The notes under the pieces are model-generated. The model was not told the DNA's origin. It did not search any database and saw nothing but the letters and a program-made list of their open reading frames with translations. A stretch of DNA of 62,090 bases from DATJLQ01 sp035509415 (lineage in GTDB: Bacteria > Pseudomonadota > Alphaproteobacteria > JACZXZ01). The stretch lies in NCBI GenBank assembly GCA_035509415.1, contig DATJLQ010000188.1, positions 1 through 62,090 on the forward strand, read 5' to 3'. Below, piece by piece: positions 24,763 through 32,949 of this stretch. Position 1 is the stretch's first letter, and each line of letters opens with the position of its first letter. The translations under genes and the position numbers were made by a program.

Positions 24763-25538
24763 GCGCCGAGCCCGCCGCATCGGCACCCCTGCGCGCGCCC
24801 GAGTTCGCGCTCGAGGTGCGCGGCCTCCACAAGTCCTTCGGCGGCTTGCGCGTGACCGCGGGCGTCAATCTCGCGGTCGCGGCGGGCGAGCGGCGCCTCG
24901 TCATCGGGCCCAATGGCGCCGGCAAGACCACGCTCTTCAACCTCATCACCGGCGACCTCCGGCCCAACAGCGGCTCGATCCATCTGTTCGGCGCCGACGT
25001 GACGCGGAGCCCGAGCCGGCGCCGCGCCCATCTCGGCATGGCGCGCACCTACCAGATCATCACCCTCTTCCCGCGCGAGACCTTGTTGCGCAACGCCATG
25101 CTCTCGCTGCTCGGCCTCTCGCCGCTGCGCTGGAACCCGATCGTGCGCCTCGACAAGCAGAAGCACCTCGAGGCGAGCGCGTTGGCGGCCCTCGAGCGCG
25201 TCGGCCTCGGCCATATCGCCCAGCGCCCCTTGAGCCAGACCTCCTACGGCGAGCGGCGCCGGGTCGAGATCGCCATGGCGCTCGCCCAGGAGCCGCGCGT
25301 GCTCTTGCTCGACGAGCCCTTCGCCGGCCTCTCGGTCGAGGAGCGGCGCGACGTGCATCGGCTCATCCAGTCGATCCCGCGCGACGTGACGGTGGTGATG
25401 ATCGAGCACGACATGGACGTGGCCCTCGCGCTCGCCGAGCGCATCACCCTGCTTCATTTCGGCGAGGTGATCGTCGAGGGCACGCGCGCCGAGGTGGTCA
25501 AGGATCCGCGCACCCGGGAGGTCTATCTTGGCGAGTGA
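24759..25538 (+). CDS. livG: Branched-chain-type ABC transporter ATPase LivG, second system
   Basis: This is a 259-residue cytoplasmic ATPase. Walker A GPNGAGKTT is near residue 48, followed by LFNLITGDLRPNSG. MARTYQIITLFPRETLLRN is the LivG Q-loop region, SQTSYGERRRVEIAMAL the signature and VLLLDEPFAGLSVEER Walker B; the D-loop AGLS matches the LivG subgroup. It is coupled to livM by ATGA and overlaps livF by 11 bp. Confidence 0.93.
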   Translation: MSAEPAASAPLRAPEFALEVRGLHKSFGGLRVTAGVNLAVAAGERRLVIGPNGAGKTTLFNLITGDLRPNSGSIHLFGADVTRSPSRRRAHLGMARTYQIITLFPRETLLRNAMLSLLGLSPLRWNPIVRLDKQKHLEASALAALERVGLGHIAQRPLSQTSYGERRRVEIAMALAQEPRVLLLDEPFAGLSVEERRDVHRLIQSIPRDVTVVMIEHDMDVALALAERITLLHFGEVIVEGTRAEVVKDPRTREVYLGE

Positions 25539-26247
25539 CGCGCTTCGCCTCGTCGAGATCGACGCCTATTACGGCGACAGCCACGTGCTGCAGAACGTGT
25601 CGCTTGCGCTCGGCGCGGGGCGTCTTCTGGGTCTGCTCGGCCGCAACGGTGCCGGCAAGACCACGAGCATGAGCGTGATCGTGGGCGTGCTGCCGCCGCG
25701 GCACGGGGTCGTCGAGGTGTTCGGCACGGCGATGACCGGGCAAGCCCCCGAGGCGATCGCGGCCGCGGGTGTGGCGCTGGTGCCCCAGGGGCGGCGCATC
25801 TTCCGCAGCCTCACGGTGCGCGAGAATCTCACGGTCGCGGCGCGCAAGCCCGCGCGCGACGCCGCCGCCGCCTGGACGCCCGAGACCGTGTTCCGCACCT
25901 TCCCGCGCCTCGGCGAGCGGCAGAAGCAGTCGGCGGGCGTGCTTTCGGGCGGCGAGCAGCAGATGCTCGCGATCGGGCGCGCGCTGGTCTCGAACCCGCG
26001 CGTCCTTCTGCTCGACGAGCCGTCCGAGGGCTTGGCGCCCCAGATCGTCGCCGAGGTGATGGCGACCATCCGCAAGCTCAAGGATCAGGGCCTCTCGATC
26101 GTGCTGGTGGAGCAGAACGCGAAGCTCGTGATCGACGTCGCCGACGACATCGCCATCCTCAACACCGGCCGCGTGGCGCTCGCCGCCACGGTCGAGACCA
26201 TCAAGCGCGACGGCCTCGATCTCCACCAGCATCTCGGCGTCTTCTGA
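25528..26247 (+). CDS. livF: Branched-chain-type ABC transporter ATPase LivF, second system
   Basis: This is a 239-residue LivF-type ATPase. Walker A GRNGAGKTT, VPQGRRIFRSLTVRENL, signature LSGGEQQMLAIGRAL and Walker B LLLDEPSEGLAPQIV are all present. It starts with TTG at 25528 inside the end of livG, after GGGAGG 6 nt upstream; no in-frame ATG or GTG fits better. It completes the second importer. Confidence 0.93.
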   Translation: MASDALRLVEIDAYYGDSHVLQNVSLALGAGRLLGLLGRNGAGKTTSMSVIVGVLPPRHGVVEVFGTAMTGQAPEAIAAAGVALVPQGRRIFRSLTVRENLTVAARKPARDAAAAWTPETVFRTFPRLGERQKQSAGVLSGGEQQMLAIGRALVSNPRVLLLDEPSEGLAPQIVAEVMATIRKLKDQGLSIVLVEQNAKLVIDVADDIAILNTGRVALAATVETIKRDGLDLHQHLGVF

Positions 26248-26288
26248 GCCGCGCGCGCACCGACCACAGTTAGAGAGGGTCATCTCGC

Positions 26289-27401
26289 ATGTTCCATCGC
26301 TGCATTCCGGCCGCCGCCCGCGCCAGCGTCCTGCGCGCGCGCAATCCGCGGCCGCGCGCCGGCCGCCGGAGCTTCACCGTCGACATCCATTGCCACGTCG
26401 CGACACCGGCGGCCGACGAACTCGCGCGCGCGAGCTTCGATCCCACGAGCGACGCGCTCTTCCGCTTCTCGAGCGAGGCGACGCGCGCCGTCAACCGGAA
26501 GCAAGGCGAGACGATCGCAGCCCTCATCACCGAGACGGCGCCGCGCCTCGCGATCATGGACGCGACCGGGATCGACGTGCAGGCGGTCTCGCCCGCCCCG
26601 CACCAATATTACTATGCGCTCGAGCCCGGGCTCGGGCGCGAGACCTCGCGCCTCGTCAACGACCGCATCGCCGAGCTCGTGGCGCTTCACCCCGACCGCT
26701 TCGTGGGGCTCGGGACCGTGCCGATGCAAGCGCCCGAGCTCGCGATCGCGGAGCTCGAGCGCGCGGTGAAGACGCTCGGCCTCCGCGGCGTCGAGCTCGG
26801 CACCAACGTGATGGGCGAGGAGCTCGCGAGCCCGCGCTTCCGCCCCTTCTGGGCCAAGGCGGAGGAGTTCGGGATCGTCGTCTTTCTCCATCCGAGCGGC
26901 TTCAGCGACGGGCGCCGCCTCGCCGAGCATTACTTCATCAACGTGATCGGCAATCCGCTCGACACCACGGTCGCGGTGAGCCATTTGATCTTCGGCGGCG
27001 TGCTCGACGCTTATCCCAAGCTCAAGATCGTGTGCGCCCATGGCGGCGGCTTCCTCGCCGCCTATTCCGGGCGCATGGACCACGCGCACGAAGCGCGCCC
27101 CGATTGCCGCGCGGTCATCAAGCGCCCGCCCACGCGCTACCTCAAGAAGCTCTATTTCGACACGATCGTGTTCACCCACCACCAGCTCGAATATCTCGCC
27201 GAGCTCTACGGCAGCGACCATCTCATGCTCGGCACCGACTACCCCTACGACATGGGCGAGGCGGACCCGGTCGGCTTCATCGGCTCGTCCAAGCTCGGGG
27301 CGGCCGAGAAGGCGCGCATGATGGGGCTGAATGCGGCGCGGCTTCTGAAGATCAAGGTGCCGAAGGCGGCGAAGCCGCGCGCGAAAAAGCGCCGCAAATA
27401 G
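26289..27401 (+). CDS. Amidohydrolase-family protein (ACMSD-like decarboxylase/hydrolase)
   Basis: This 370-residue metal-dependent enzyme has the amidohydrolase_2 TIM barrel. Metal and catalytic residues appear in order: DIHCHV near residue 35 (HxH), VVFLHPSG (His), CAHGGGFLA (His) and MLGTDYPYDMG (Asp). Family members include aminocarboxymuconate-semialdehyde decarboxylase and gamma-resorcylate decarboxylase. The first 30 residues are Arg-rich and the last 15 are Lys/Arg-rich, which is unusual for the family. It starts 41 bp after livF, so it is probably co-transcribed and acts on the imported compound. Confidence 0.85.
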   Translation: MFHRCIPAAARASVLRARNPRPRAGRRSFTVDIHCHVATPAADELARASFDPTSDALFRFSSEATRAVNRKQGETIAALITETAPRLAIMDATGIDVQAVSPAPHQYYYALEPGLGRETSRLVNDRIAELVALHPDRFVGLGTVPMQAPELAIAELERAVKTLGLRGVELGTNVMGEELASPRFRPFWAKAEEFGIVVFLHPSGFSDGRRLAEHYFINVIGNPLDTTVAVSHLIFGGVLDAYPKLKIVCAHGGGFLAAYSGRMDHAHEARPDCRAVIKRPPTRYLKKLYFDTIVFTHHQLEYLAELYGSDHLMLGTDYPYDMGEADPVGFIGSSKLGAAEKARMMGLNAARLLKIKVPKAAKPRAKKRRK

Positions 27402-27426
27402 GGCCGTCTTCGGACGCCGCGCGAGG

Positions 27427-28584
27427 CTAGGCGCTCTTCCCGCCGGTCACGACGAGATAGGCGCCCGCCGAGCCGAGGCCGGAGGCGGCACTCGTCGGCG
27501 CGCCGAGGAAGCCGCGGTCGATCGCGTCGATCACGGTCGGATCGGGCAGGCTCTTGAAGAAATCCTCTGGCAGGATCGAGGCCAGGAGCGGAAAGGTCGA
27601 GGCCCGGTCGATCCTGAGCCCCGCGGGCATGACGGCGCGCACCTCCGCCTCGGCATAGAGGCGCGCATAGACCGAGAAGGACGCGCCGTCGATCTGCACG
27701 TCGAGGCAGTCGGTGTAGGGATTCTGGACCGCGGCGAGGCTCACGCGCCAGGGCACGAAGCCGCATTTATAGACGAGCGCGTCGGCGTTGTAGAACGAGA
27801 GGAGGAACCGGCCCTTGGGCGCGAGCGCGCGGCCGATCTTCGCGAGCACGGCCTCGATGTCCATGACGTCGCTCGCGGTGCCGAGATTCATGACCGCGAG
27901 CGAGACCGAGCCGTCCTCGACCGGAAACGCGTCCTCCACCAGATCGACCCGCTCGAAGGAGACGCGGCTTCCGCTCGCGCGCGGCATCGCCTGGCGCTTC
28001 CGCTCCGCGACCTTCAGCATGTCCGGGCTGAGATCGAAGCCCTTGACACGCTCGAAATCGCGCGCGAGGCGGAACGCGACCGCACCCGTGGCGCAGCCGA
28101 GGTCGAGGGCCAACGCCTTCGGCTCGAGCTTCGAGATCTCGGCCGCGAGCAGATCGTCCTCGAAGCGGCGGTAGGATTCGGTCGCGAGGTGACGCTCGGT
28201 GTAGCTCGCGTCGTACTTCTCGGCGATCGCCGCGGTGAGCCTCAGGAGATTTTCCTTGAGCTCGCGCCGGCGCGCCTCGCCCTCGAGCCGCTCGAGATCG
28301 GGACGCCGCTCGGACTGGAGCTGGACCGCCTGCAGCTTGCAGGATTCGCCGATGAGATCGTAGAGAATGGCGCGCGCGAGGTTCGGGTTGAGCCCGATCC
28401 GGCGCGCATGATCGTCGACCGCGGCGAGCCGCGCGTCCTCGACGTCCGGGCGGAACATCTTCTCGTTGTTGGCCATCTTGTAGGCGCCGACCAGGGAAGC
28501 GATGTCCATGCGCCGCTTGATCAGGTCCATGATCAGCGCATCGACCACGTCGAGATCCCGGGCGAGCCGCTCAAGATCGGGCAT
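27427..28584 (-). CDS. Chorismate-mutase-like domain fused to a class I SAM-dependent methyltransferase
   Basis: This 385-residue two-domain protein begins with about 90 residues that match the AroQ helical fold. By alignment from memory to E. coli chorismate mutase, Arg28 is kept as Arg25, Lys39 as Lys36, Glu52 as Glu49 and Gln88 as Gln85, while Arg51 is Val48 and Asp48 is Arg45. The methyltransferase follows from about residue 115, with motif I LDLGCATGAVAFRLA (160-174) and VKGFDLSPDMLKVAERK. The ATG at 28584 follows GGAGAG. It faces the liv-2/amidohydrolase operon. Possible roles are methylation of a chorismate-derived acid or use of prephenate as a co-substrate; both are inference. Confidence 0.75.
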   Translation of the reverse strand: MPDLERLARDLDVVDALIMDLIKRRMDIASLVGAYKMANNEKMFRPDVEDARLAAVDDHARRIGLNPNLARAILYDLIGESCKLQAVQLQSERRPDLERLEGEARRRELKENLLRLTAAIAEKYDASYTERHLATESYRRFEDDLLAAEISKLEPKALALDLGCATGAVAFRLARDFERVKGFDLSPDMLKVAERKRQAMPRASGSRVSFERVDLVEDAFPVEDGSVSLAVMNLGTASDVMDIEAVLAKIGRALAPKGRFLLSFYNADALVYKCGFVPWRVSLAAVQNPYTDCLDVQIDGASFSVYARLYAEAEVRAVMPAGLRIDRASTFPLLASILPEDFFKSLPDPTVIDAIDRGFLGAPTSAASGLGSAGAYLVVTGGKSA

Positions 28585-28682
28585 ATCGCTCTCCGCTCGA
28601 CGGCCGCGCGTCCGCGGCCGGCACCGTCTAACGCGCTGGATTATAGGCGGAAATCCGCGGCGCGACACCAGCCGCGCGCGAC

Positions 28683-28722
28683 CCCGCCGGCGCCGCCCGC
28701 TTGGGCGGGAAGCGCCGGCGGG
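28683..28722 (-). terminator. Large hairpin downstream of the NitT/TauT-type binding-protein gene
   Basis: Arms cccgccggcgc (28683-28693) and gcgccggcggg (28712-28722) form an 11-bp stem enclosing a second small stem (cgccc/gggcg). It begins 6 nt past the stop codon at 28729-28731. No U-run follows. It is a likely terminator or 3' stabiliser for the monocistronic binding-protein gene. Confidence 0.6.
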
Positions 28723-28728
28723 TGCGAG

Positions 28729-29748
28729 CTATTTCGCGAGCCGCTTCGCCGCCTCGCGCGCGATGCCGAGGTCGGCGTATTTCGCGACGTCGATGTCGGT
28801 CTTGATGAAGCCGAGCTTCTTCTGGGTCTCGACGTTGGCCTGAAGCGCCTTCAGGTCCGGCAGCCCGTTCGGATTGCGGTAATAGTCCTTTTTGGTGAAG
28901 AGCCAGCCTTGGAAGCTCGCCGCCGGGCGCTTCGAGACCTCGGCCGCGATCTTGACCGCCGCGTCGTGGTTCTTCGGGTCGAGGTACCAATGGAACACGC
29001 GGATGCAGTCCTCCATGAAGTCGACCATGGCGGCGTGGTTCTTCTTGAGGAACGGCTCGCGCGCGGCCCATAGGATCATCTGGGTGCGGCCCACGGCCTC
29101 GCGCTGGGTGAACAGCGGACGCGCGACCTTGAGGAGGCCGGGATCGGTCGAGAAGGGAAGCACGCCCGGGATCAGGTCGACCTTGTGCTCGATCAGCATC
29201 GCCTTCATGTTCGGGAACGCGGCCTCGATGATGGTCACGTTCTTCTTGTCCTCGAGCCCGTGCCGCTTGAGCATCGCGCGCATCGCGATGTCGACGGCGC
29301 TGCCCGCGGCGTTGGTCGCGAGCACCTTGCCCTTGAGGTCGGCGACGGTCTTCACCGGCCCGTCCTTGAGCACGAAATACTGGTCGCTGTAGTAGCCCGG
29401 GACGCCGTCCTGGAAATCGTCGCCGATGATGCGCAAGTCCGTCATGCCCGCATTCTCGATCGCAAGCGCGACCGACGAGTATGCCAAGTCGGCGATGTCG
29501 AGATCGCCGCTCGCGAGCGCCTGGATCATGGGCGGCGTGCCCTGGAAGTGGGTCGATTCGATCGTGTAGGACTTGCCGAGATGGGTCATGAGGTCGGATT
29601 TCGCGAGCAGCAGCGACGACCAGTTCGCGACCGGCACCACGTAGCTCAGCCGGATCTTGACCGGCTCGGCGCGCGCCGGCGCCGAAACGGCCAGCGCCAG
29701 GCCGGCCGCGGCGAACAGGATCGCGGCGAGGGATTTAACGAAACGCAT
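28729..29748 (-). CDS. NitT/TauT-type ABC substrate-binding protein, orphan copy
   Basis: This 339-residue periplasmic binding protein of the SsuA/NMT1 type has a Sec signal (MRFVKSLAAILFAAAGLALAV with ARA|E near residue 27). IRLSYVVPVANWSSLLLAKS starts the mature fold, and LKDGPVKTVADLKGKVLATNAAGSAVDIAMRAMLKRHG is the diagnostic stretch. GGGAGG precedes the ATG. It has no permease or ATPase beside it, but it is the same length as, and clearly similar to, the binding protein at 34610-35629, so it may use that operon's membrane parts. Confidence 0.88.
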   Translation of the reverse strand: MRFVKSLAAILFAAAGLALAVSAPARAEPVKIRLSYVVPVANWSSLLLAKSDLMTHLGKSYTIESTHFQGTPPMIQALASGDLDIADLAYSSVALAIENAGMTDLRIIGDDFQDGVPGYYSDQYFVLKDGPVKTVADLKGKVLATNAAGSAVDIAMRAMLKRHGLEDKKNVTIIEAAFPNMKAMLIEHKVDLIPGVLPFSTDPGLLKVARPLFTQREAVGRTQMILWAAREPFLKKNHAAMVDFMEDCIRVFHWYLDPKNHDAAVKIAAEVSKRPAASFQGWLFTKKDYYRNPNGLPDLKALQANVETQKKLGFIKTDIDVAKYADLGIAREAAKRLAK

Positions 29749-29837
29749 GATGGCCTCCCTGGGAAATTATCGGGGACGCGACAGGGTGCTTTCCGCCCGC
29801 GCCGCTTGCTTTTTCGTCCCGCTTTGCACGCAAATTA

Positions 29838-29847
29838 GAACATGTTC
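29838..29847. promoter_or_regulatory. Short perfect palindrome upstream of the orphan binding-protein gene
   Basis: GAACATGTTC lies about 90 bp upstream of the start at 29748, within an AT-richer patch. It could be an operator half-pair, but a 10-bp palindrome may occur by chance. Confidence 0.2.
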
Positions 29848-29938
29848 ATGATCGAACGGGCTACCGTTATTGTCAAGGCCTGGGCCGGTGCGCGACACCG
29901 GCAGTATCGACGTCGAAACCGGGTCTTGTCCGGCTAAT

Positions 29939-29973
29939 GTCGCGCCGATAGGGTCGCGCCGATAGGGTCGCGC
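29939..29973. repeat. Short direct repeat, 14-bp unit
   Basis: GTCGCGCCGATAGG occurs twice in tandem (29939-29952, 29953-29966), followed by a half unit (29967-29973). It lies about 50 bp upstream of the hypothetical gene at 30022, in its likely promoter region. Confidence 0.6.
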
Positions 29974-30021
29974 GAATCGGCCGGACGCCATTGGAAACGT
30001 GTCCGCAATCGGAGGCGTGGC

Positions 30022-30708
30022 ATGGAACGAGCCGCCGGATCGGCGCACGCGCCGCTCGTAATTCCTTACGGCGTTGCCGAGCCCGTGGCGGGTGCGGCCT
30101 TCACGGTCGAGATCGACCGCGCGCGCGCCATGCCGCTTCGCCTCAACAACATGCGTTGGCAATTTCCAAACCCGCCCGACCCGGAGCGGCTGGCCGGGAC
30201 CGACGCGCGCCTCGCCTTCCTCGAGGAGCACCTCGTTTCCTTGTGCGATCTCTGGAGCCGTCCGCAACAGGACTTCGTGGCGCTCTATTTCCGGGCCATC
30301 TGCGCGACGGTCGAGGCCGAGCGCGTAGCCCTCACGGCAGCCCTCGGCGCGCAGCAAGCGCTTCTCGACGCGCGCGATTGGAGCTTCTCCGCATTCTGTC
30401 CCTTGCCGCGCGCGCATCTCGCGCTCGGCGACGGCGGGACCGCGCGCGTCGATTTCGCGTTCTGGACCGGGACGGCGCTCGTAGCCGTCGAAATCGAGAG
30501 TGCCTCGACCCCGCGACGCGATCGGCGCGCGGCACTCGCCTCGCTCGAAGCGAGCGGCGTCGGGCTCATCGCGATGCCGCGCGCGGCCCTTGCGCACGGC
30601 GACACGCGGCCGCTCGCGCCCCTCCTCGAGGGGTTCTGGCGCGGCGAGCCCCTGCCCTCGAGCCCGTTCCGGCCCGCGAGCCTCGCGCGCATCCTGCCGG
30701 GATCCTAG
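30022..30708 (+). CDS. Hypothetical protein with a possible PD-(D/E)xK nuclease-like core
   Basis: I do not recognise the family of this 228-residue protein. GGAGG sits 6 nt before the ATG, and the amino-acid composition looks real. The segment ARVDFAFWTG followed by TALVAVEIES (141-160) gives Asp144, Glu157 and Glu159 in a beta-hairpin arrangement like the D-x(n)-E-x-E/K core of restriction-type nuclease folds; SASTPRRDRRA follows. No signal peptide or membrane helix is seen. It is convergent with the LVIVD-protein gene, with an intergenic repeat element between them. Confidence 0.55.
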   Translation: MERAAGSAHAPLVIPYGVAEPVAGAAFTVEIDRARAMPLRLNNMRWQFPNPPDPERLAGTDARLAFLEEHLVSLCDLWSRPQQDFVALYFRAICATVEAERVALTAALGAQQALLDARDWSFSAFCPLPRAHLALGDGGTARVDFAFWTGTALVAVEIESASTPRRDRRAALASLEASGVGLIAMPRAALAHGDTRPLAPLLEGFWRGEPLPSSPFRPASLARILPGS

Positions 30709-30732
30709 GGTTTATTGGGTTATGTCGAATCA

Positions 30733-30849
30733 TCACCCCCCACCCTACCCTCCCCCTCAAGGGCCCGACGCTGCATTTAGCTTGCGTCGGGGGGTTGCTT
30801 GCGCTTGGCGAGGCGCAGCCGAGCCTTAGCGCAAGCTGGGTGGGGGTGA
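30733..30849. repeat. 117-bp intergenic palindromic element
   Basis: Outer inverted ends read tcacccccc-accc and gggtgggggtga. Inside are two further hairpins: ccgacgc...gcgtcgg (30765-30790) and gcttgcgct...agcgcaagc (30797-30835). This nested structure is typical of mobile non-coding intergenic elements of alphaproteobacteria. It lies between two converging genes. Confidence 0.65.
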
Positions 30850-30873
30850 GTTTCGAGTGAACAGGATCACGCT

Positions 30874-32082
30874 TTAGAGAGTCGCCTCGAGCACGTAGAG
30901 GCCGCCCGCGAAACGGTCGACCGCGTAGACGATCTCGTTCTCGTCGACATAGACGTCGTTGATCTGGGCCGAGCCAACGGGCGAGCCGCGCGGCGCCTCG
31001 GGCACGAAATGGGCGATCTCGCGCGGCTGGAACGGATCGCTCACATCGTGGACGCGTAGGCCGCCGTTGAAATAGGTCCCGAACACGATCGTATCCGAGC
31101 GGAACGCGGGGCCAGGCCGGTTCTCGTGGAGGTTATGGGCGCCATAACGCCCGCCGAAGCCGCGTTGGCGCTCGATGGGCGGGATCGGGAAGGTCGAGAT
31201 CGGCACGAGATTGTCCTCGCGCCGGCCGTCGAGCACCCAGACGAGCTTGGGCCAATCCTCGCCATTGTCGCGCACGCATTCGTCGGTCACCAATAGAAGG
31301 CCGCGGTCGAACAGCGGCATTACCGTATGGGTGAAGCCGGGATAGGGCGGGTGCGGGTTCCAATGGCCGACGGGTTTCGGCCGGGTCTTGTCCGAAATGT
31401 CGAGAATCCAGGCGCCGCCGTCGATGAAGCCGACATAGGCGCGGTCCGGGCGCTCGGGATAGACGTTCGTATTGTGCGCGCGGAAGCCCGAATCGAATTT
31501 CGGATGGCGCGGCGGCGCCGGCTCGGGATCGCCCTCGCGCGTCCCGGGCATCCACCAGCGCCCGAGCTCGCGCGGCCGCGTCGGATCGCGTACGTCGATC
31601 GAGCGGTAGAACTGGTCGTCCTTCGGATCGCGCGGCTTGAAATCGGCGGCGCCGCCCGCGAAGTGGATGGTCTCGCCGTCGACGAACCAGAGCTGGTGCA
31701 CGCCGCGCGAATGGGGGCCCGAGCAGTCGAAGAAGCCGATCCCGCGCGGTGCCTCGGGGCTCGAGATGTCGTAGAGCTCGATGCCGGCGGGCGTGCCCCC
31801 TTGACGCGCGGTCTGGTAGGCGACCGCGAGAATGTCGCCGCACACTTCGAGCGAGTTCGAGCGCACCAGCTTGTGCGGGAGCTCGGTCTGGGTCACGACC
31901 TTGGGCTTTTGCGGGTCGGTCACGTCGACGCCGGTGAAGTTGGTGGGCGCCGATTCGTGGGCGAGCCAGAGGACGCGCCGCCCGTCGGGCCGCACCTGGA
32001 GGCTCACGCCCTCGCCGATATTGCCGTGGCCGCGTAGCTCGTCATGGGCGAGAAGCTTCAGGTTCGATGCATCGTGGGGCAT
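30874..32082 (-). CDS. LVIVD-repeat beta-propeller protein
   Basis: This 402-residue protein is built of repeats of the type (L/V)xVxDVSDPxxPxxxG: TNFTGVDVTDPQKPKVV, IELYDISSPEAPRGIG, RSIDVRDPTRPRELG, AWILDISDKTRPKPVG and LRVHDVSDPFQPREIA. These form blades of a seven-bladed propeller like those of LVIVD or selenium-binding-type proteins. No signal peptide is visible from the ATG at 32082, so it is predicted cytoplasmic. It is the last gene of the NitT/TauT-type operon, 27 bp after the second permease. Its function is unknown; binding or processing of the imported compound is a guess. Confidence 0.75.
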   Translation of the reverse strand: MPHDASNLKLLAHDELRGHGNIGEGVSLQVRPDGRRVLWLAHESAPTNFTGVDVTDPQKPKVVTQTELPHKLVRSNSLEVCGDILAVAYQTARQGGTPAGIELYDISSPEAPRGIGFFDCSGPHSRGVHQLWFVDGETIHFAGGAADFKPRDPKDDQFYRSIDVRDPTRPRELGRWWMPGTREGDPEPAPPRHPKFDSGFRAHNTNVYPERPDRAYVGFIDGGAWILDISDKTRPKPVGHWNPHPPYPGFTHTVMPLFDRGLLLVTDECVRDNGEDWPKLVWVLDGRREDNLVPISTFPIPPIERQRGFGGRYGAHNLHENRPGPAFRSDTIVFGTYFNGGLRVHDVSDPFQPREIAHFVPEAPRGSPVGSAQINDVYVDENEIVYAVDRFAGGLYVLEATL

Positions 32083-32109
32083 GGCGGACTTTCGGATTGA
32101 GGAAGGAAT

Positions 32110-32949
32110 TCACACGGTGGTGGGCTCGAGCGCCTCTTGGTGCCAAAGCAGGAGCCGGCGCCGGAGCATCGACATGCCCTTGACCAGGCAGAAGCCGGCG
32201 ATCGCGATCTCGACCAGGCCGGCGAACACGCCGGGCGAATCCGCGAAGCGCGACGCCGTCACCATGGCGCCGCCGAGGCCTGCGCCGCCCATCAGCATCT
32301 CGGTCACGATCTCGACGATGAGGGCGATCGGGAGGGCGATCTGGAGGCCGGTCATGATCTGCGGCAGCGAGGCGGGCAGGATGATCTCCCACAGCAATTC
32401 GCGCTCGCTCGCCCCCATGTTGCGCGCCGACCAGAGGAGATGGCGGTCGACCGCCTGGGTGCCCGCGACCGTCGCGGTGATCACGGGGAAGATGGCGTCG
32501 AACACCGTCATGGTGATCTTGGACACGTCGTAGAGGCCGAACCAGAGGATGAAGACCGGGAGGAACGCGATCTTCGGCATCGGGAAGCCGGCCGAGACGA
32601 GCGGGTCGAAGAACCAGCGCACGACGCGCACGCGCGCGATGAGGACGCCGAGCACGATCCCGCCCGAGGCCGCGATCGCGAAGCCGACCAGCGCGCGGTA
32701 GAGCGTGAGGCCGAGATTGAGCGGAAGATCGCCCGAGAGCGCGTCCGACCAGACGCGCTCCAGCACGGTCGAGAAGGCCGGCAGCATGTAGGGCGTGAAG
32801 AGGCCGGTGCGCGCGAGCAATTCCCAGCCCGCGAGGAAGGCGACGATCGACGCCCATCTGACCGCGCGGTTGCCGACGATGGAGACGAGCCGCGGCATCG
32901 CGACCTCGCGCGCGGGAAGCGTCGCCGCGTCGCCGTTCAATCGCGCCAT
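32110..32949 (-). CDS. NitT/TauT-type ABC transporter permease, second subunit
   Basis: This 279-residue permease of the SsuC/TauC family has about six helices. VDRHLLWSARNMGASERELLWEIILPASLPQIMTGLQIA is the conserved EAA loop for ATPase contact. The ATG at 32949 overlaps the upstream permease by 13 bp. Having two different SsuC-type permeases side by side suggests a heterodimeric channel, whereas taurine and sulfonate systems usually use one gene. Confidence 0.9.
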   Translation of the reverse strand: MARLNGDAATLPAREVAMPRLVSIVGNRAVRWASIVAFLAGWELLARTGLFTPYMLPAFSTVLERVWSDALSGDLPLNLGLTLYRALVGFAIAASGGIVLGVLIARVRVVRWFFDPLVSAGFPMPKIAFLPVFILWFGLYDVSKITMTVFDAIFPVITATVAGTQAVDRHLLWSARNMGASERELLWEIILPASLPQIMTGLQIALPIALIVEIVTEMLMGGAGLGGAMVTASRFADSPGVFAGLVEIAIAGFCLVKGMSMLRRRLLLWHQEALEPTTV

